Source: Candidatus Paceibacterota bacterium (lineage in GTDB: Bacteria; Verrucomicrobiota; Verrucomicrobiia; Limisphaerales; UBA8199). Taken from it: a stretch of DNA of 34,303 bases. The stretch covers positions 1 through 34,303 of the forward strand of contig DAOTCE010000047.1 in the NCBI GenBank assembly GCA_035452965.1, written 5' to 3'. A program made the translations under genes and the position numbers. The notes under the pieces were generated by a model. That model had not been told where the DNA came from, made no database searches, and worked only from the letters and a program-made list of their open reading frames with translations. Shown here one piece after another: positions 1-7,018 of this stretch (position 1 is its first letter; each line of letters starts with the position of its first letter).

Positions 1-33
1 CAAGCACTTTTTCACCTATTTATGCATTTTTCT

Positions 34-363
34 TCACGAGGCTAAGGATTGAGGATAGATGCTTCGGTCGAATCCGTCAGGGATGAATTTGCTCCAGCCC
101 GTTCCCCCATAACTACTCACCTGAATCTTGTAGGTGGAATAGCCGGCCATGTTGAAGCTGATTTGCCCGGCGGTGGTGCTCAGATTCAGCGTCTGGGCGC
201 CGCCATCCAGGATGGCCCGCACGTCGTAGGCGTTCTGGTTCAAAATAAAGGACACGTCGTCGCCGGTCTTAACGACACCCGACGCATACGAAACCGCCAT
301 CGCAGACGAGGCCAACCCGATCACGACAACGCCGACCAACAGACCAATTAGCTTAGCTTTCAT
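34..363 (-). CDS. Small secreted protein, possibly truncated
   Basis: The 109-residue product starts with a typical signal peptide: a Lys-rich N-terminus, a hydrophobic core at about residues 5-20 and an Ala-X-Ala site near SAMA. The mature part is Gly/Ser/Thr rich with alternating hydrophobic residues, as in beta-sheet domains. It resembles the N-terminal module of larger Verrucomicrobial secreted beta proteins, as far as I can recall; no family is certain. The reading frame closes with TGA soon after GWSKFIPDGFD, so the protein may be a natural short form or the remnant of a longer gene. A good ribosome site (AGAGGA) lies about 7 bases before the ATG, so translation looks real. No function is proposed. 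Confidence 0.6.
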   Translation of the reverse strand: MKAKLIGLLVGVVVIGLASSAMAVSYASGVVKTGDDVSFILNQNAYDVRAILDGGAQTLNLSTTAGQISFNMAGYSTYKIQVSSYGGTGWSKFIPDGFDRSIYPQSLAS

Positions 364-454
364 TGCTTGTTCCTCTCAGTTGCGGGTTTGAGTCTAAGAC
401 TCTCACATTGTTCAATGGCAAAACAGACTACTCGATAACAACCAATATGGTGCT

Positions 455-483
455 CGTTTATGAAAAACTGTCGGTTTTGTCAA
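455..483 (-). promoter_or_regulatory. Possible sigma-70 promoter for the small secreted protein gene
   Basis: On the minus strand a perfect TTGACA (483-478) is followed after 17 bases by TAAACG (460-455), a weak -10 box. A start near 448 would give a leader of about 85 bases ending in the AGAGGA ribosome site. The -35 match is good and the -10 is poor, so this is tentative. Confidence 0.35.
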
Positions 484-501
484 CAAGAAAGTTAAGGAAA
501 A

Positions 502-590
502 TGCAGGGCCTCAGTCTGGGGTGGGGCCGCCTCGCCGAAGCGGCCAAACGATGGCAATTTCGGCGAAAGCGCCCTGCCAGACTGAGGGAT
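502..590 (-). repeat. Palindromic intergenic repeat, family A, copy 1
   Basis: Read on the minus strand this is an 85-90 base element bounded by CCTCAGTCTGG and CCAGACTGAGG, with two inner dyads between them. The same element recurs at 11501-11580 and 19728-19816 on the plus strand. The first inner hairpin is damaged here (AAATTGCC replaces AAAGCGCC); the second (GGCCGCTTCGGCGAGGCGGCC without its last base is enough to pair) is intact. The outer arms allow an overall stem with two internal hairpins, like a three-way junction. No coding function is supported. Confidence 0.8.
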
Positions 591-635
591 TTCATTGGCA
601 CGCGGTTTGCAGGGGGCGTGGCGTTTTGCTTGTAG

Positions 636-744
636 GCCGCGTGCCCTTACGCGGCGCAACATTGCCTGCGAAACCGGCGCGCGGGCATCCTGGCCGATTA
701 CAAAGTTGGCTTGCTCGAAGCGGCCAAGAAGTCCGCGCGCCGGT
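636..744. repeat. Two further inverted repeats in the spacer
   Basis: A hairpin with GCCGCGT and ACGCGGC arms lies at 636-655. Downstream, ACCGGCGCGCGG (673-684) pairs perfectly with CCGCGCGCCGGT (733-744), and inside it GGCCG pairs with CGGCC. With the family A repeat at 502-590 these fill nearly all of the 417-base spacer between the secreted-protein gene and the NDK-like gene. No gene is seen in the spacer. Confidence 0.6.
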
Positions 745-780
745 CTGCCGGCATTGCGGGCGGAACATGCAGCTTCCCGG

Positions 781-1953
781 CTAAGCTTTGCGGTAAAACT
801 GCTCGATGACCTGGCGGAAGTTGTTCTCGGCGACGTTGACGATGCCCATTTCGCGCCTGGCGTTCTGTTCCGAGTCGCTGGCGTGGGCGGCGTTGACCAT
901 GATGGTCTGGCCGAATTCGCGGCGGATGGAGCCGGGGGGGGCTTTGGATGGATCAGTGGGGCCGAGCACGTCGCGGATTTTGCCCACGGCGCCGACGCCT
1001 TCATAGACCAGTGCGATGCATTTTTCGGAGCCGGGCTGGTGTTCTTCGCCTGGCGGGCACTCGGAGGGGGCCCGGCCGGACATGAAGCGGATGATGTTGT
1101 TGAACTGGTTGTCGCCGAAGGAAGGCCCCAGGATTTCGCCGAGCTGCTGTTCCTGTTCGCGGGCGAGCTTGAAGCCGAGTTCCATCTCGATGGCCGCTTT
1201 GGCCTTCGCGGCCACGACGTCCTTGAGTTTGGTGCGGAGGGTCTCGCGCACGGGGCCGTAGAATTGCAGGGCCTGGGCGACGCTCATCCGGTGGACTTTG
1301 ACGCCGACGATGTAGAGGCCGGTGCGGGAGAAGAAGTCAATCATGTTGCCGGGCCGGCCGGTGGCGAAGCGGAAGTTCTCCGGTTTGAGCAGCACGAGGG
1401 TCCTTTGGGCCTTTTCGCCCGGCTGGTAAGTGATGACGTCTTCCACGACGCCGCCGTCCGAGTCTGAGTACTCGGCCCAGAGCTTGAGTTTTTGCTCGGC
1501 CTCGTCGGGCGTGGGCGCGGCGAGCACCGCCGGCTCGAAGTAGCGCAGCTTGTCGTTTTCGTCCGTGATCAGGTCGCCGTAGGTATCGCGGATCGTCTCG
1601 CCGACACGCCGGTCCGGGCCGACATTGCCGACGACCGAGCGGGTCTTGCGCACGGCGTCTTCGCCCTGGAAGAGCAGCACCATGACCCGGCGGCGGCGGC
1701 CGGTCTTGGGGTCCGGGGAGAGGTTGCGCAGGATGTAGTCGTAAATGAGCTCCTGGATGCGGCGGTCCTGGGGGTCGTCGGCGGAGATGGTCTGTTCGGC
1801 GTATTTCTTAACCAGTTCGGCGCTGGGGGCGAACATGCGCGCGGCGACCAGTTCACAGCCGGTGCGGCTGGTCAGGCGGGACAAGATGCCGCCGGTGCGC
1901 GACTTGTGGAGGGAATAGGGTGTGACGATGACGTAGGCGAGTTGCTGGGGCAT
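781..1953 (-). CDS. Tandem nucleoside-diphosphate-kinase-like protein
   Basis: The 390-residue product holds two NDK-like folds, while ordinary NDK is about 140-150 residues. The first copy (about 1-145) has the N-terminal strand VIVTPYSL and a later GEDAVRKTRSVVGN segment, but has Thr where the phosphate-binding Lys of the LxKP motif is expected, and no catalytic His. The second copy (about 183-380) has LVLLKPENF with Lys190, then an extra helical stretch of about 70 residues, then LVYEGVGAVGKIRDVLGPTDP and NAAHASDS with the likely phosphorylated His357. NDK moves gamma-phosphate between nucleotides through this His. The second copy could be active and the first is probably structural or regulatory. 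The gene follows the zinc-ribbon gene by 3 bases, so the two form an operon. Confidence 0.8.
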   Translation of the reverse strand: MPQQLAYVIVTPYSLHKSRTGGILSRLTSRTGCELVAARMFAPSAELVKKYAEQTISADDPQDRRIQELIYDYILRNLSPDPKTGRRRRVMVLLFQGEDAVRKTRSVVGNVGPDRRVGETIRDTYGDLITDENDKLRYFEPAVLAAPTPDEAEQKLKLWAEYSDSDGGVVEDVITYQPGEKAQRTLVLLKPENFRFATGRPGNMIDFFSRTGLYIVGVKVHRMSVAQALQFYGPVRETLRTKLKDVVAAKAKAAIEMELGFKLAREQEQQLGEILGPSFGDNQFNNIIRFMSGRAPSECPPGEEHQPGSEKCIALVYEGVGAVGKIRDVLGPTDPSKAPPGSIRREFGQTIMVNAAHASDSEQNARREMGIVNVAENNFRQVIEQFYRKA

Positions 1954-1956
1954 AGG

Positions 1957-2169
1957 TTAGTTGGTCGGCGGGGGCGTGGACGGCGCGGACGGGGCGGGGG
2001 TGGCGGCGGCGGCGGGAGGCGTGGCTTTGCCGCCGAGGATCTTAAACATGACGGTTCCGCATGTCGGGCAGTTGCCTTTGATGGCTTTACGCCCGTTCTT
2101 CATCGTTTCCTCGACCGCATTCACGATTTCTTTCTTGGCCTTGCATTTGACGCAGTATCCTTCGGGCAT
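1957..2169 (-). CDS. Zinc-ribbon protein, DUF5679-like
   Basis: This 70-residue protein has a CVKC pair (Cys6, Cys9) and a CPTC pair (about residues 34-37) around a basic segment, consistent with one bound zinc. The pattern YCVKCKAKKE followed by GNCPTCGTVMFKI fits the DUF5679 zinc-ribbon family as I recall it. The tail from about residue 50 is Ala/Pro/Thr rich and probably disordered. It is the first gene of a two-gene operon with the tandem NDK-like gene, with 3 bases between them. Its role is unknown; nucleic-acid or protein binding is possible for a ribbon of this size. The ATG has no strong ribosome site, as is common in this window. Confidence 0.75.
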   Translation of the reverse strand: MPEGYCVKCKAKKEIVNAVEETMKNGRKAIKGNCPTCGTVMFKILGGKATPPAAAATPAPSAPSTPPPTN

Positions 2170-2465
2170 AGAGTTTTTCCGCGACGAAGCTTCATGCCTC
2201 GTGGCAGTTATGGGCTATAGTCTAGGGGGTGACGGTCCCCACCGTCAACTGGGAAAAGGCAGATTCTTGGGAGAGGACCGAATATTTGCGGTTCCGGGGG
2301 CTAATCGGGGGTTCCGGATGGTCGTTGCAGGTGATTTCGGGGCACAGGAACTGGCCGTTTTTGCCCGTGTAAGCTCCGGAACCCCGCTATAGCGGCCAAA
2401 ATTGGTTTTGGCCAATGCCGGGGCTTCCAAGGGTGTTTCTAGTATAAGTTGTTTAACGGCAATAT

Positions 2466-2494
2466 GTTATGCAGAAAGAGGCCGAATGTGTCAA
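2466..2494 (-). promoter_or_regulatory. Possible sigma-70 promoter for the zinc-ribbon/NDK operon
   Basis: The minus strand shows a perfect TTGACA (2494-2489), a 17-base spacer and CATAAC (2471-2466, four of six bases of the -10 consensus). A start near 2459 would leave a leader of about 290 bases with several hairpins before the ATG at 2169. The boxes are visible in the sequence; their use is inferred. Confidence 0.4.
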
Positions 2495-2507
2495 GGCTGT
2501 ATCTACG

Positions 2508-2551
2508 GTGTGGATATGGTGTGGATACGGCGAGGATACGGTGAGGAGCCC
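2508..2551 (+). repeat. 11-base tandem repeat, four units
   Basis: Four consecutive units follow the pattern GGTGTGGATAC: GGTGTGGATAT, GGTGTGGATAC, GGCGAGGATAC and GGTGAGGAGCC. The first two differ at one base and the last is the most degenerate. Confidence 0.75.
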
Positions 2552-2624
2552 TTGGCGATCGCGGAAGTTGTTGAAATGGAGGAACTTAACAGGCGTGAAG
2601 TTTGGTGGCGGTAGCTGACGTTTC

Positions 2625-4130
2625 TCAGGTCGGCAGGTTCAAGTCCCGCAGGGCGGTTTTGAGGATTTTGCCGGTTGCGTTGCGGGGCAGGGCGGGCAGG
2701 AAGACCACTTTGCGGGGCACCTTGTAATCGGCCAGTTTCCGTCGCAGGAAGTGCTGAATGGCCTTCTCTTCGAGAGTCGCGCCGTCGCCAGGGGCCACGA
2801 AGGCTATCGGCTGTTCGCCTTTGCGCGAGTCCGGCTTGCCGATGACCGCCGCCTCCTTCACGCCCGGGAACTGGTAAAGCACCTCCTCGATTTCACGGGG
2901 ATAGACGTTGATGCCGTTGACGAGCAGCATGTCCTTCTTGCGGTCGGTGATGAAGAAGTAGCCATCCTCGTCGTGGTAGCCGATGTCGCCGGTCAGGAGC
3001 CAGCCATGGCGCATGACCTTGGCGGTCTCTGTCGGGAGTTTCCAGTAGCCGAGCATGACGTTGCCGCCGCGCACGCATAGTTCGCCGATCTGGTTGGGCC
3101 CCAGCTCGCGCCCGGAGTCGTCCTGGATGCTGACCTGGACGTTCGGGAGCGGCGGGCCGATGGAGCCTGCTTTGCGGGTGCCGTCCAGCGGGTTCTTTGT
3201 GACGACGGGGCTGGCTTCGCTCAGGCCGTAGCCTTCGATGAGCGGGATGTGGAACTTGGCTTCGAATTCCTTGAGTACCTGCGCGGGCAAGGGCGCGGCG
3301 CCGCTGATGCAAAGGCGCAAGGGCAGGGGGACCGGGACAGGCGCGTTGACCATGCTGCGGTAGAACTGGGGAATGGCCGGCAGGACGGTGGCTTGCCGCT
3401 GGAGGATTTCCTGGAGGACGTTCCGGACGGGATGGAGGGACTTGACCAGGACGACCGATCCGCCCACCAGCAGCGGCAATAGCAGCCCCACCGTGAGCAT
3501 GTAACTGTGGAACAGGGGCAGCAGCACCGCAAACCGGTCCGACGCGATCGTGTGGAGCACCAGCCTGCAACTCTCGACATTGTGCAGGAGGTTCCCGTGG
3601 GACAGCATTGCTCCCTTCGGCCGGCCGGTGGTGCCCGACGTGTAGATGATCACCGCCAGGTCGGGCTCCGCCTGCGTGGGGAGTGGCTCGGACATTCCCT
3701 GGGGGCCTGGCCCGGCGTCTGCAGTTCCTTGCCCCTGGTCTTGATCCACCCGGAACAGCCTCAAACCTGGCCGGGCTTCCTCCAGCGCGCGGTGATGCGT
3801 CCCCAGCTCGTCGTCTGTGATCAGCGCGTCAATTTCGGCGTCGCTGAGGATGTAGTTGACCTCGTCGGCCTTGAGGAAGTTGTTGATTGGCACGACAACC
3901 GCGCCGGCGCGCAGAATGCCGAACAGCGAGGGGACGAATTCGGGGCAGTTCTTGAGCCACAGGCCCACGCGGTCGCCGGGTTTGACCCCAAGCTTCTGCT
4001 GGAGCTGCCTGGCGATATGGCCTGATTGTCGCCAGAGTTCGGCATACGAATACTCACGTTCGCCCCAGAAAAGGGCGATCTTCCGGGGCTGTCTTTCGAC
4101 GGACTCTGCGAATGCGGCGGCCAAGTTCAT
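2625..4130 (-). CDS. Long-chain acyl-CoA synthetase (AMP-forming, FadD-like)
   Basis: This is a 501-residue ANL-superfamily adenylating enzyme that would activate a fatty or other carboxylic acid to acyl-AMP and then acyl-CoA. The P-loop-like motif IIYTSGTTGRPKGAMLSH lies at about residue 160-180, GYGLSEASPV at about 300, TGDIGYHDEDGYFFITDRKKD at about 380-400, and the C-terminal catalytic Lys region ATGKILKTALRDL at the end. Length and motif order are complete. The Ala/Gly-rich acid pocket cannot be read for chain length, so the exact substrate is unclear. It stands alone; the next minus-strand gene lies 115 bases upstream. An aryl- or medium-chain-specific CoA ligase is the alternative. Confidence 0.88.
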   Translation of the reverse strand: MNLAAAFAESVERQPRKIALFWGEREYSYAELWRQSGHIARQLQQKLGVKPGDRVGLWLKNCPEFVPSLFGILRAGAVVVPINNFLKADEVNYILSDAEIDALITDDELGTHHRALEEARPGLRLFRVDQDQGQGTADAGPGPQGMSEPLPTQAEPDLAVIIYTSGTTGRPKGAMLSHGNLLHNVESCRLVLHTIASDRFAVLLPLFHSYMLTVGLLLPLLVGGSVVLVKSLHPVRNVLQEILQRQATVLPAIPQFYRSMVNAPVPVPLPLRLCISGAAPLPAQVLKEFEAKFHIPLIEGYGLSEASPVVTKNPLDGTRKAGSIGPPLPNVQVSIQDDSGRELGPNQIGELCVRGGNVMLGYWKLPTETAKVMRHGWLLTGDIGYHDEDGYFFITDRKKDMLLVNGINVYPREIEEVLYQFPGVKEAAVIGKPDSRKGEQPIAFVAPGDGATLEEKAIQHFLRRKLADYKVPRKVVFLPALPRNATGKILKTALRDLNLPT

Positions 4131-4245
4131 GCGGGCAACACGCTAGCGGGAATTTCCCTCCCGGCGCAAGGCGCGCTTCGGAGGAAGCGTTGGAAGCAAT
4201 GGGGAGTAAGGATTGCGCGAGGCGGCGAATACCAATGGCGGCGGG

Positions 4246-4659
4246 TTAATCGGCGCTGACGCGGCGCCGGGCCTCCTTTTTGGAGGAATGGCGGGCTTTA
4301 TCGGCCAGGATGCGCAGTTTGGCGCGGCGGCTGCGGCGACGCTTTTGGCGGCGGATCTTCTCTCGCTGGGCGCGCTCGGCTGCCACGCGGCCGGTGCGCC
4401 GCTCCTCGATCTTATCGAGCAGGAGACGGCGCGCCAGGAAGCGGTTGAGCCCCTGGTGGCGCGTGGCCTGGCACTTGATCTGGAGGCCCGTAGGGCGATG
4501 GAGCAACATGACGCAGGTCGAGGTCTTGTTGACGTTCTGTCCGCCGTGCCCGCCCGAGCGGACGAAGTTTTCTTCAATATCCGTCTCGCGGACGCCCAAC
4601 GCAGCCATGCGCTGAGCGAGTTGGGCTTCTTTGTCGTCTCCGACGGGATAGGCATTCAT
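4246..4659 (-). CDS. Release-factor-like GGQ protein (ArfB/PrfH type)
   Basis: The 137-residue product has the peptidyl-tRNA hydrolysis loop SGGHGGQNVNKTSTCV near residues 31-46, the signature of class I release-factor domain 3, but no codon-recognition domains. A highly basic C-terminal tail (REKIRRQKRRRSRRAK) resembles the ribosome-binding tail of ArfB-type rescue factors. It probably frees peptides from stalled ribosomes. The chosen ATG at 4659 gives MNAYPVGDDKEAQ, which fits the family; a longer frame reaching 4791 adds a hydrophobic stretch with no family support. The gene diverges from the YmdB-like gene across 172 bases that include a repeated ATGAAATACACGAAATACACG-like tract (4685 on). 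A bacterial homologue of mitochondrial C12orf65 is an equivalent description. Confidence 0.82.
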   Translation of the reverse strand: MNAYPVGDDKEAQLAQRMAALGVRETDIEENFVRSGGHGGQNVNKTSTCVMLLHRPTGLQIKCQATRHQGLNRFLARRLLLDKIEERRTGRVAAERAQREKIRRQKRRRSRRAKLRILADKARHSSKKEARRRVSAD

Positions 4660-4831
4660 GCTCGCAGCATAGCCAAGGTTCACCATGAAATACACGAAAT
4701 ACACGACGACAAAAGAGGAGGCATGGGCGGCCTTGGCGGTGGCGGTTTGGGGTCCATTCGCCTTTGGCGCGAGCAGGCCAGGGCAAGCCAAATCGGCTTG
4801 CCGACGGGCAGGCGGGGTTTACTGTGGGGGC

Positions 4832-5611
4832 GTGAAACTGCTGTTCATCGCGGATATCGTAGGGCAACCGGGGCGGCGCGCGGTCAGGGAGCTTCTCCCA
4901 CAGTTGCGCCAGCAGCATCAGTTGAGCGTGGTGGTAGGCAACGGCGAGAACTCCGCCGGGGGTTCGGGTATTACGATGAAAACGGCCGAGGAGCTCTTTT
5001 CGGCCGGGGTGGACATCATTACCTGCGGGGACCATCTCTGGGACCAGAAGGAGGTCATGGGGCTGCTTGAAAGCGAGCGCCGGTTTGTGCGACCATTGAA
5101 CTATCCGCCCGGGACACCAGGGCAGGGGAGCACGATCTTCGAGGCGCAGGGCTTGCCCCCCGTGGCGGTTCTCAACCTGCAGGGGCGCACCTTCATGCCG
5201 CCGCTGGAGAACCCATTTCACGCCGCCTTGGCTGAAGTGGAGCGCCTGCGGCGCACCACCAAGCTCATCTTTGTGGATTTTCATGCGGAGGCGACGTCGG
5301 AGAAGATCGCGTTGGGACGGATGCTCGACGGGCAGGTGAGCGCGGTCGTTGGGACGCACACGCACGTCCAGACCGCGGACGAGCAGATTTTCCCCGGCGG
5401 CACGGCGTTTCTGGCGGATGGCGGGTTCACCGGGCCGCATGAGAGCGTACTGGGGCGTGAGATTAAGCCGATCATCCGGCGGTTTATGACGAGCATGCCG
5501 CAGAAGTTCGAAGTGGCCAAGGAGCGGGTCTTGTTGCAGGGCGCGGTGGTGGAGATTGATGAGCACACGGGGCACGCGAAGGCCATTCAGCGCGTGTCCC
5601 AATCCCTTTGA
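4832..5611 (+). CDS. YmdB-family metallophosphoesterase
   Basis: The 259-residue product matches the TIGR00282/YmdB family of two-metal phosphodiesterases, which in Bacillus hydrolyse cyclic nucleotides and affect biofilm and motility decisions. Metal ligands are visible in order: LLFIADIVGQPGR (Asp near residue 8), VVGNGENSAGGSG (Asn/Glu), TCGDHLWDQKE (Asp/His), FVDFHAEATSEK (His) and VGTHTHVQTADEQ (two His). The GTG at 4832 is chosen because the conserved beta strand starts right after it; an upstream ATG at 4685 would add 49 residues without family support. xseA starts 6 bases after the stop, so the two are probably co-transcribed. Confidence 0.88.
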   Translation: MKLLFIADIVGQPGRRAVRELLPQLRQQHQLSVVVGNGENSAGGSGITMKTAEELFSAGVDIITCGDHLWDQKEVMGLLESERRFVRPLNYPPGTPGQGSTIFEAQGLPPVAVLNLQGRTFMPPLENPFHAALAEVERLRRTTKLIFVDFHAEATSEKIALGRMLDGQVSAVVGTHTHVQTADEQIFPGGTAFLADGGFTGPHESVLGREIKPIIRRFMTSMPQKFEVAKERVLLQGAVVEIDEHTGHAKAIQRVSQSL

Positions 5612-5617
5612 ACTGCA

Positions 5618-7018
5618 ATGCCCAAGCCGGTTAAATTACAGTGGGACTTCGGAGAGCTGTTCCCGGCGCAGTCTCACGCGGCGCAGCGCAAGGTCCTGTC
5701 GGTCACCGAACTGACGTGGAAGATCAAACGGCTGCTCGAACAGCGGATGGGCGAGATTTGGGTGACCGGCGAGATTACCAATCTGCGCCTGCAAAACTCC
5801 GGCCACATATACTTCACGCTCAAGGACGCAGGGGCGCAGTTAAGCTGCGTGCTGTTCCGGGGCGCGGCTCAGGTGGATCGCTCGTTGTTGCAGGATGGGC
5901 GGAAGGTGACTTTGCAGGGGGAGGTGACGGTTTATGAGCCGCGCGGGCAATACCAGTTGCGGGTCACGAAGGTTGAGTTGCAGGGTGTCGGCGCACTGCA
6001 GGCGGCCTTTGAAAAACTGAAGCAGCGGCTCAAGGCCGAAGGGTGGTTCGCGCCAGAGCGCAAGCGCCCTTTGCCGCGCTACCCCCAGTGCATCGGCCTG
6101 GTGACTTCGCCCACCGGGGCTGCCATCCGGGATGTGCTGCACGTGGTTAAACGGCGGAATCCCGCGCTTGAGATCATACTGGCGCCCTGTCGCGTGCAGG
6201 GCGAGGGGGCGGCGGATGAGATCGCCTCGGCCATCAGGTTGCTTAACGAATTTGGTGCTGCCCAGGGGACACTAGACCTGATCCTTGTCACCCGCGGCGG
6301 TGGCAGCCTGGAAGACTTGTGGGCCTTCAACGAGGAGGTGGTTGCCCGGGCGATATTTGAGTCCCGCCTGCCGGTCGTCTCGGCGGTCGGGCATGAGATT
6401 GACTTTACCATCAGCGACTTCGTGGCCGACCTGCGTGCCGCGACACCTAGCGCCGCGGCGGAGGTCATTACCGAAGGCGTATTCTCCAGCAGCCAGTTTC
6501 TGGCTGAATCCGCGCAGCGCATCCGGCAGTTGGTGGGGCAGCAGATGGACGACAGACGTTACGAGCTGACGCAAACCGTTCATCGCCTTGCGCGCGTCCA
6601 TCCCCGCCGCCGGCTGAACGACTGGCTGCAGCGCCTCGATGACGCGCAGGCGAGCCTGCTGCGCTGCGTGAAACAAGCCGCGCGCCAGGAGCGGCTCGCC
6701 CGGCAGAGTCTCTCGGACCGGCTGGCGCGGGTTCGTCCGGCGCTGTTGCTGCGGCAGAGGCGTGAGGTGTTGAGTCAGTTGCAGCGCCGGCTGCGGGAGG
6801 AGACGCGCCGGCAGCTTGAATTGTGGCGCAGCGGACTTGGCATGCTGGACGCCCGATTGCGGCTGCTGGGGCCAGAGCAAGTGCTGGCCCGTGGCTATTC
6901 GATCACCATGGATGGGGCGACCGGCAAGGTCTTGCGCAAGGCGGGAGAGGTCAAAGCCGGTCAACGCCTGAAGACGCGGCTCAAAGTGGGTGAGGTCTTC
7001 AGTAAAGCGGAACAGTAA
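5618..7018 (+). CDS. xseA: Exodeoxyribonuclease VII large subunit
   Basis: The 466-residue protein has the N-terminal OB-fold (about 20-125: LSVTELTWKIKRLLE, GEIWVTGEITN, SGHIYFTLKD) followed by the catalytic domain with the conserved ITSPTGAAIRD-like motif (LVTSPTGAAIRD, about 165), ILVTRGGGSLEDLWAFNEE (about 230-248) and AVGHEIDFTISDFVADLRAATPSAAAE (about 262-288). A long coiled-coil region and C-terminal DARLRLLGPEQVLARGYSI complete the family pattern. With XseB it degrades single-stranded DNA to acid-soluble oligonucleotides. The start is 6 bases after the YmdB-like stop, and its stop abuts the stop of the convergent nuclease gene with no bases between. Confidence 0.95.
   Translation: MPKPVKLQWDFGELFPAQSHAAQRKVLSVTELTWKIKRLLEQRMGEIWVTGEITNLRLQNSGHIYFTLKDAGAQLSCVLFRGAAQVDRSLLQDGRKVTLQGEVTVYEPRGQYQLRVTKVELQGVGALQAAFEKLKQRLKAEGWFAPERKRPLPRYPQCIGLVTSPTGAAIRDVLHVVKRRNPALEIILAPCRVQGEGAADEIASAIRLLNEFGAAQGTLDLILVTRGGGSLEDLWAFNEEVVARAIFESRLPVVSAVGHEIDFTISDFVADLRAATPSAAAEVITEGVFSSSQFLAESAQRIRQLVGQQMDDRRYELTQTVHRLARVHPRRRLNDWLQRLDDAQASLLRCVKQAARQERLARQSLSDRLARVRPALLLRQRREVLSQLQRRLREETRRQLELWRSGLGMLDARLRLLGPEQVLARGYSITMDGATGKVLRKAGEVKAGQRLKTRLKVGEVFSKAEQ

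Larger units (their letters stand above)
2170..2624. other. Gene-free 455-base spacer rich in dyads
   Basis: No convincing gene lies here. Several exact dyads are visible: TGACGGT-CCCC-ACCGTCA at 2230-2247; an 11-base inverted repeat, GGGGTTCCGGA at 2308-2318 with TCCGGAACCCC at 2375-2385; the palindrome CCGCTATAGCGG at 2384-2395; and GGCCAAAA-TTGG-TTTTGGCC at 2394-2413. An 11-base tandem repeat occupies 2508-2551. A possible minus-strand promoter sits at 2466-2494, so most of these dyads would lie in the leader of the zinc-ribbon/NDK transcript. Confidence 0.6.

Noticed and set aside
595..1467. Plus-strand frame of 290 codons over the NDK-like gene
   Set aside because: It is antisense to a gene with clear NDK motifs, and its composition is that of a GC-rich shadow frame.
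4574..5602. Minus-strand frame of 342 codons over the YmdB-like gene
   Set aside because: The plus strand carries all YmdB metal motifs; the antisense product has no recognisable domain.
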